Shown here piece after piece: positions 14,431 through 18,193 of a stretch of 18,193 nucleotides of DNA (position 1 is its first letter; the number at the start of each line of letters is the position of its first letter). Below the pieces are notes generated by a model. That model did not search any database and had not been told where the DNA came from. It saw only the letters and a program-made list of their open reading frames with translations. The position numbers were made by a program, and so were the translations under genes. The stretch lies in the NCBI GenBank assembly GCA_005888955.1, contig VBCS01000226.1, positions 1 to 18,193 on the forward strand, in the 5' to 3' direction. The stretch comes from Betaproteobacteria bacterium (GTDB taxonomy: Bacteria > Pseudomonadota > Gammaproteobacteria > Burkholderiales > Casimicrobiaceae).

Positions 14431-14713
14431 GAGCGGCCACTTCATCGGGGTCAACCGGCTCCTGCCCCCCAATGCCGCGACCACGGTCCGGGTGCGGCAA
14501 GGCAAGGTTTCGATCACCGACGGCCCGTACGCGGAAACCAAGGAGCAGCTTGGCGGCTATTACGTCATCGAGGCCAAGGATCTTCAGGAAGCGATCCGGG
14601 TGGCCGCGAGGATCCCGGGGGCGAAGATCGGGTGCGTCGAGGTACGACCGATCGCGGAGGATGCGCAGACGCTCCGCGCGCTCGGATTGGTCGCGCAAGA
14701 CAGCCCACGTTAA
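14321..14713 (+). CDS. DGPF/YCII-related protein (copy 1)
   Basis: 130 residues, YCII-related ferredoxin-like fold. It opens MKFLCLICAE, typical of the family, and carries the DGPF-type motif as DGPY at 67-70 in ITDGPYAETKEQLGGYYVIE, then AIRVAARIPGAK near 90-102. Such small proteins are the standard genomic partners of ECF42 sigma factors; their biochemical role is not settled. Start by AGGAG six bases upstream (14311-14315) and the conserved MKFL N-terminus. Its beginning is overlapped by the run-on frame of the sigma gene. A putative ECF promoter lies about 100 bases upstream. Confidence 0.92.
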   Translation: MKFLCLICAEKMMEHMPEPDAERHYEEYREFTEAISKSGHFIGVNRLLPPNAATTVRVRQGKVSITDGPYAETKEQLGGYYVIEAKDLQEAIRVAARIPGAKIGCVEVRPIAEDAQTLRALGLVAQDSPR

Positions 14714-14751
14714 CCAGGGCTGCCCGCGGCGCACAGTACAGCGAGCAGGTG

Positions 14752-14778
14752 TGTCGATTTCGCACTTCCCCGTTCGAT
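14752..14778 (+). promoter_or_regulatory. Putative ECF42-type promoter (copy 2)
   Basis: TGTCGA (14752-14757), 17 bases, CGAT (14775-14778). The element and its surroundings match copy 1 at most positions: GAGCAGGTGTGTCGATTTCG here against GGGCAGGTTGTCGATTTCG there, and both share CCCCGTTCGA at the -10 side and GATG shortly after. This is a repeated unit of about 45 bases. It would drive the small membrane protein and the SRPBCC/DGPF/DUF899 genes downstream. Confidence 0.55.
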
Positions 14779-14832
14779 TAGCTGATGAAGGCCCCGTGGG
14801 TTCGGGGCCGTCCGAAAATGCCGGAGCCGGGA

Positions 14833-15087
14833 ATGCCCATCGTCACGAGCCGTTTGATGCTGGAAATCCTGTTGCCGGGCGGAACCGTGCTGGCGCTTCT
14901 GCTCTTCCTGTACCGCCGCAGCGGGCTCGATATCCGAAGCATGATGTCGCGGACCGTGCTTGCCGGCAGGCTTGCGCTTGCGCGGATCCTCCGACAAGCT
15001 ATTTCCCTGCCGCGATCGTGTTATCTCCGGCCGTCGCAAGCGTTTGCTGCACTCGCCCCAATATCGAATTCGACCGAACATAGGTGA
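14833..15087 (+). CDS. Possible small membrane protein
   Basis: 84 residues from an ATG preceded at good distance by GGAG (14823-14826). One hydrophobic helix, MLEILLPGGTVLALLLFLYR (about 9-28), is followed by basic residues. This resembles short single-span proteins of the form LLPGGTLIALLLFLYRRR that I have seen in proteobacteria. The remainder, from about 40, looks less protein-like and ends just before the SRPBCC gene, so the original gene may have been shorter or is decayed. Placed between the second ECF-type promoter and the SRPBCC gene. Existence uncertain. Confidence 0.35.
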   Translation: MPIVTSRLMLEILLPGGTVLALLLFLYRRSGLDIRSMMSRTVLAGRLALARILRQAISLPRSCYLRPSQAFAALAPISNSTEHR

Positions 15088-15091
15088 ACGA

Positions 15092-15691
15092 ATGCCGATG
15101 ACACTGGAAGTCGATGTGACAAGCGGATGGGGCTCGCCTGATCCATGGACTTGCGTGCCCGAGGCGCGCTATGGCGACGGTCTGGCTGCCTCGGCAAGTC
15201 CTGGGAAGACAGAAAATTCGCGTTCGAAGACGCAACGGGTTACGGCGTTATGTGTCACACGCAGGTACAGCGTGCCGGCGGGGCGCGTTTTCGACGCCTG
15301 GCTCAATCCCGCGGTCGCCCGCCTATGGTTGTTCGCGACGGCGTCTCGTCCGCTGGCCCGCGTCGAAATCGATGCACACGTGAACGGCTCATTCTGCTTC
15401 GTGGATCGGCGAGACGGAGACGACCTGACGGAGTACGTCGGCGAATATATCGAGATCGTTCCGCCGCGGCGCCTGGTCTTCACCCTGTCTGCGGCGAAAT
15501 ACGCGTACGTCAACACCCGCGTAGCGGTCGAGATCGCAGCGCTCACGAAGGGCTGCAAGCTGACGTTGATCCATGAGAACGTGCCGCGCCCGCACGCGGA
15601 CCACGCGGAGGCTCGCTGGGTCGGCCTCCTCTACGGGCTTGGCGCAACGCTCGATTCGGCATCAACACCGTTCCACGATCCTCAGGAGTGA
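15092..15691 (+). CDS. SRPBCC/AHSA1-like domain protein
   Basis: 199 residues. From about 57 the AHSA1/START-like ligand-pocket fold is seen: VTRRYSVPAGRVFDAWLNP, a glycine-poor strand VNGSFCFVDRRDGDD, YVGEYIEIVPPRRLVFTLS, then LTLIHENVP and the closing helix WVGLLYGLGATLD. The first 50 residues have no similarity I recognise and may be an unusual extension, or a later start may be used. The chosen ATG has AGGTGA five bases upstream. SRPBCC proteins commonly travel with DGPF proteins and ECF sigma factors. The molecular function is unknown; it may bind a hydrophobic ligand. Its stop is three bases before the second DGPF gene, so the two are co-expressed. Confidence 0.85.
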   Translation: MPMTLEVDVTSGWGSPDPWTCVPEARYGDGLAASASPGKTENSRSKTQRVTALCVTRRYSVPAGRVFDAWLNPAVARLWLFATASRPLARVEIDAHVNGSFCFVDRRDGDDLTEYVGEYIEIVPPRRLVFTLSAAKYAYVNTRVAVEIAALTKGCKLTLIHENVPRPHADHAEARWVGLLYGLGATLDSASTPFHDPQE

Positions 15692-15694
15692 GCC

Positions 15695-16027
15695 ATGAAG
15701 TACTTATGCCTCGTATACCTCGAAGAAAAGAAGCTCGGCGATGTTCCAGACAGCGATTGCAAAGCCTGCGGGGAGGAGCTTCGGAAGAATGGGCATCACA
15801 TCGCGGCGGAGGCCCTGCAATCCGTTCATACGGCAACCACCGTGCGGGTGCGCAACGGCAAAGTGTCGGTGAGCGACGGTCCCTTTGCCGAGACGAAGGA
15901 GCAGCTCGCCGGGTTTTACCTGATCGACGCCAAGGACTTGAACGAAGCGATCCAGTTGGCCGCGAAGATTCCGCCAGCGCGCGTGGGGAGCGTCGAGGTG
16001 CGCCCTACCAGGGAATTGTCCGCGTAA
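15695..16027 (+). CDS. DGPF/YCII-related protein (copy 2)
   Basis: 110 residues with the canonical DGPF at 61-64 (VSVSDGPFAETKEQLAGFYL), the MKYLCLVYLE start and LAAKIPPARVGSVEVRP at the end. It is a paralogue of the first DGPF protein but about 20 residues shorter, mainly in the early helix and the C-terminal tail. It also has two cysteines close together (DCKACGEE, 21-28), which could be a redox or metal pair; this is only a suggestion. The ribosome site CAGGAG lies across the stop of the SRPBCC gene, three bases away, indicating translational coupling. Confidence 0.93.
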   Translation: MKYLCLVYLEEKKLGDVPDSDCKACGEELRKNGHHIAAEALQSVHTATTVRVRNGKVSVSDGPFAETKEQLAGFYLIDAKDLNEAIQLAAKIPPARVGSVEVRPTRELSA

Positions 16028-16092
16028 AAGGCCTACCCTTTACTACGATCACTGCGAGGCCGAAGAAGATTGATGCTCGGAAGGACGAATAT

Positions 16093-16827
16093 ATGACACC
16101 CGAAGTGAGCAAAAACATCCGCAGACAAACCAATCTATTGAATGAATCCACCGAATACCTCGCCAAACGCGACGAGCTTCGCTTGGCGGAAATTGCGTCA
16201 ATGCGTCAGCGCGAGCGCGTAGCGGAGCTACGCCGGCAGCTTCCCAAAGGCGGGATCGTTCAGGATTACGTGTTCGAGGAGGGACCGGCGAACCTCGACG
16301 CCGGCGATATCCCGACAAGACCGGTTCGCTTGAGCGAGCTGTTCACCGGACCAGATCGGTCGGTGGTGATCTACCATTTCATGTATGGAAAGAAGCAAAC
16401 CAAGCCGTGCCCGATGTGCACGCTCATCATCGACGGATGGAACGGTGTCGCACATCACCTGGCCCAGAACGTCGACGTTGCGATCGTTGCCGCCGCCGAT
16501 CCGGCCGCTTTGCGCGCACATGCACGCAGTCGAGGTTGGGACAGGCTGAGACTCCTGAGCTGTGGCGCTAACACATTCAAGTACGACATGGGCAGCGAAG
16601 ACCGCGAGGGAAACCAGGACTCAACGGTCTCGGTTTTCACGCGAGAAGGCGACGGCACGCTGTGCCACTTCTACACGGCCCACCCGTCGATGGCCGACGA
16701 TATCAAGGAGCGTGGCCTCGACCTTCTATGCCCCGTCTATAATGTCCTGGACCTGACTCCGCAGGGACGCGGTGATTGGTACGCGCAGCTCGGCTACGGC
16801 ACCAGCGTGCATGCTGCGCGTCGCTGA
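16093..16827 (+). CDS. DUF899 thioredoxin-like protein
   Basis: 244 residues, DUF899 (thioredoxin-fold) family. A helical, charged N-terminus (LAKRDELRLAEIASMRQRER, about 23-42) precedes LPKGGIVQDYVFEEGP, VRLSELFTGPDRSVVIYHFM and the family CPMC motif at 106-109 (KPCPMCTLIIDGWNG). The C-terminal part has VSVFTREGDGTLCHFYTAHP and YNVLDLTPQGRGDW, typical of the family. The two cysteines fit a C-x-x-C redox pair, but activity in this family is not established. Start at 16093 with GGAAGGA about eight bases upstream; the frame is open much further back through the second DGPF gene and that part is not used. Last gene of the ECF/DGPF unit; a 151-base gap follows before the convergent exporter. Confidence 0.9.
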   Translation: MTPEVSKNIRRQTNLLNESTEYLAKRDELRLAEIASMRQRERVAELRRQLPKGGIVQDYVFEEGPANLDAGDIPTRPVRLSELFTGPDRSVVIYHFMYGKKQTKPCPMCTLIIDGWNGVAHHLAQNVDVAIVAAADPAALRAHARSRGWDRLRLLSCGANTFKYDMGSEDREGNQDSTVSVFTREGDGTLCHFYTAHPSMADDIKERGLDLLCPVYNVLDLTPQGRGDWYAQLGYGTSVHAARR

Positions 16828-16978
16828 CTTCGACGCCGCCAGATGGCACTTTTTCTGAAATCCCTGTCGTCGCTGCTGTCGTTTTCACACAAACAGCGCT
16901 TCGACCGCGATTGATCCGATCGCCGGTCCAAGGCTCTGCCTCAGCCTCGCGTTCGAAAAACCGGCGATGATTCCACCG

Positions 16979-18193
16979 TTACCGCCGGACGCCTATCAGA
17001 CGCGAGGTGCGAATCGGCACGCCGGACCGCTGAAACTGCTGGACGCGTTCCTCGTGCCGGCGGTCGGCCATGGTCATGCGCGTCCGCAGACGTACATATT
17101 CCGCCCACGACGCAATGACGAAGCGCTCGACGAAGCGCCCCTCTTCACCCAGGTCGCGATAAACGCGCCAGCTTGCAGCCCCATTGCGGCGCCGCATCGG
17201 CTCGACCGCCTGAATATCGCGCAAGAATGCTTCGCGATGCTCGGGATCGATCCGGTATTCGAGCTGGATCAGGACCGGACCGTCGTCGGGCAACGGCTCG
17301 ACGGCGATCGCGAGGTCCGGTAGCTGCGGCCGGGGCGTCACATCGGCCTCGGTCCCCATCTCGACGCGAACGCGGCGGTTGAGCGCATACAGCACGGCCA
17401 TGAAGCCGGCCGAGGCCGCGAGTGCGATCCGGGTTCCCGTCGCCGCTGCCAACGCCCCCCAGAGCGCACTCCCCAGCGCGAGACTCGCTTGCGTCGCGAT
17501 GAGGTTCATCGAGACGGAGCGTGCGCGCACCCAGGCCGGTGCGGTGCTCTGGGTACCGGCTGAAAGACTGGCGAGCACGCTCACCCAGGCGACGCCGGCA
17601 CCGCAGGTTCCGACCAGCGCGATCGCGGTATAGCGACTAGCCGCAATGAGTAACGCGGCGAAGATCCACAGAATGACGCCCGACGTCACGATGGCGTTCA
17701 GCGATCTGCGCTGCAGCTGGCCCGGAATCGCCAGCGCCCCCACCACCGCGCCGATCCCGAATCCGGCCGAAAGCAACCCGTAGCCGCCCGCGCCGAGTCC
17801 GAGCTGGTCGCGCGCAATGACCGGCAGAAGCGCCCACAACGCGCTTGCGCACACGCAGAAGCTCAGATTGCGGATGATCAGCGACCGCATCGGCGCCGAG
17901 TGACGGGCGAACCGCAGCCCACTCTGTACGCCCGAAAGCAGCGTCTCCGGCAGACCGGGAAGGGCCGACTCGCGGTGTTTCCATCCGCGGACGGCAACGA
18001 TCATCAAGATGAAGAAAAGCGCGCTTGCCAAAAACGCGCTGCCCGAACCGAGCCACGCGGCAATGGCGCCGGCGAGCGCGGGACCGAGCGCGCGCGCGAC
18101 GTTGAACGCCACGGCGCTCAAAGCGACGGCGCGCGGCAACTCTGCTCGCGATACGAGCTCGTTGATACTCGCCTGCTGCGCCGGCATATAGAA
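16979..18193 (-). CDS. MFS exporter (EntS-like, MFS_3) with C-terminal ABM-like domain, N-terminus outside window
   Basis: The frame runs off the right edge (FYM PAQQASINELV), so the first half of the transporter is missing. The visible 404 residues contain the MFS_3 hallmark SRAELPRAVALSAVAFNVARA with ALGPALAG, several membrane helices, and then a soluble tail of about 110 residues. The tail reads PVLIQLEYRIDPEHREAFL, MRRRNGAASWRVYRD, RFVERFVIASWAEYVR and MTMADRRHEERVQQF, which looks like a dimeric alpha/beta-barrel (antibiotic-biosynthesis-monooxygenase-like) domain. Such fusions are known in putative enterobactin-type exporters. It probably pumps a small molecule out of the cell; substrate unknown. 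It is convergent with the DUF899 gene. Confidence 0.9.
   Translation of the reverse strand, partial: FYMPAQQASINELVSRAELPRAVALSAVAFNVARALGPALAGAIAAWLGSGSAFLASALFFILMIVAVRGWKHRESALPGLPETLLSGVQSGLRFARHSAPMRSLIIRNLSFCVCASALWALLPVIARDQLGLGAGGYGLLSAGFGIGAVVGALAIPGQLQRRSLNAIVTSGVILWIFAALLIAASRYTAIALVGTCGAGVAWVSVLASLSAGTQSTAPAWVRARSVSMNLIATQASLALGSALWGALAAATGTRIALAASAGFMAVLYALNRRVRVEMGTEADVTPRPQLPDLAIAVEPLPDDGPVLIQLEYRIDPEHREAFLRDIQAVEPMRRRNGAASWRVYRDLGEEGRFVERFVIASWAEYVRLRTRMTMADRRHEERVQQFQRSGVPIRTSRLIGVRR

Noticed and set aside
14710..15081. 123-residue minus-strand frame
   Set aside because: Low-complexity His/Arg/Gln-rich product opposite the small membrane-protein frame; no motif.
16828..16978. 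Possible terminator between the DUF899 gene and the exporter gene
   Set aside because: GCCGGT and ACCGGC arms are present but more than 30 bases apart and without a T-run; not a convincing hairpin.
1..18193. CRISPR arrays, tRNA or rRNA genes, insertion sequences
   Set aside because: No regularly spaced direct repeats, no cloverleaf or rRNA-like sequence, and no transposase or paired terminal inverted repeats were seen when reading both strands.

Overview
The window is GC-rich bacterial DNA, densely coded on both strands. Both solute-binding proteins carry Sec/Tat-type leaders that end in an A-x-A-like site, with no lipobox cysteine. That points to a free periplasmic protein and so to a Gram-negative cell. 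Together with the ECF42/DGPF module and the DUF6496 and DUF2934 proteins, a soil or environmental proteobacterium (probably beta- or alpha-) is the best guess. This is inference: no rRNA or tRNA gene is present to settle it.

Left part (1-6825). The tail of an unidentified gene meets a convergent short-chain dehydrogenase. Next is a carbohydrate (CUT1) ABC importer. On the minus strand lie a periplasmic sugar-binding protein, two MalF/MalG-type permeases and a small membrane-anchored protein with a carboxypeptidase-regulatory-like fold, in tight or overlapping order. Its MalK/UgpC-type ATPase is divergent on the plus strand. The divergent region holds two facing sigma70-like promoters of the same form (TTGAC[T/C], 16 bases, TATCAT). 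Each has a LacI-type pseudo-palindrome laid over its -10 in the same register, which suggests that one sugar-responsive LacI-family repressor, not in the window, controls both arms. After the ATPase comes an orphan NMT1/SsuA-type binding protein without its own permease.

Middle (6826-11506). A 428-base stretch without a convincing gene is followed by a minus-strand cluster. In transcription order it holds an archaemetzincin-type zinc metalloprotease with an altered last Cys position, a frameshifted remnant of a CapA-family N-terminus, an unrecognised 478-residue protein with a GSSNG nucleophile-elbow-like motif, and two alpha/beta hydrolases whose genes overlap by four bases. No single pathway is evident. 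It is the least explained part of the window.

Right part (11507-18193). Plus-strand genes for a DUF6496 protein with a histone-H1-like basic tail and a DUF2934 protein precede a broken LuxR-type helix-turn-helix remnant on the minus strand. Then comes a stress-type regulatory module: an ECF42-like sigma factor with its C-terminal extension, two DGPF (YCII-related) proteins, an SRPBCC/AHSA1 protein and a DUF899 thioredoxin-like protein. Two near-identical putative ECF promoters (TGTCGA, 17 bases, CGA[C/T]) lie inside the module. The final residues of the sigma factor look lost, and its frame runs on into the next gene. At the right edge a convergent MFS exporter with a fused C-terminal ABM-like domain is cut by the window end.
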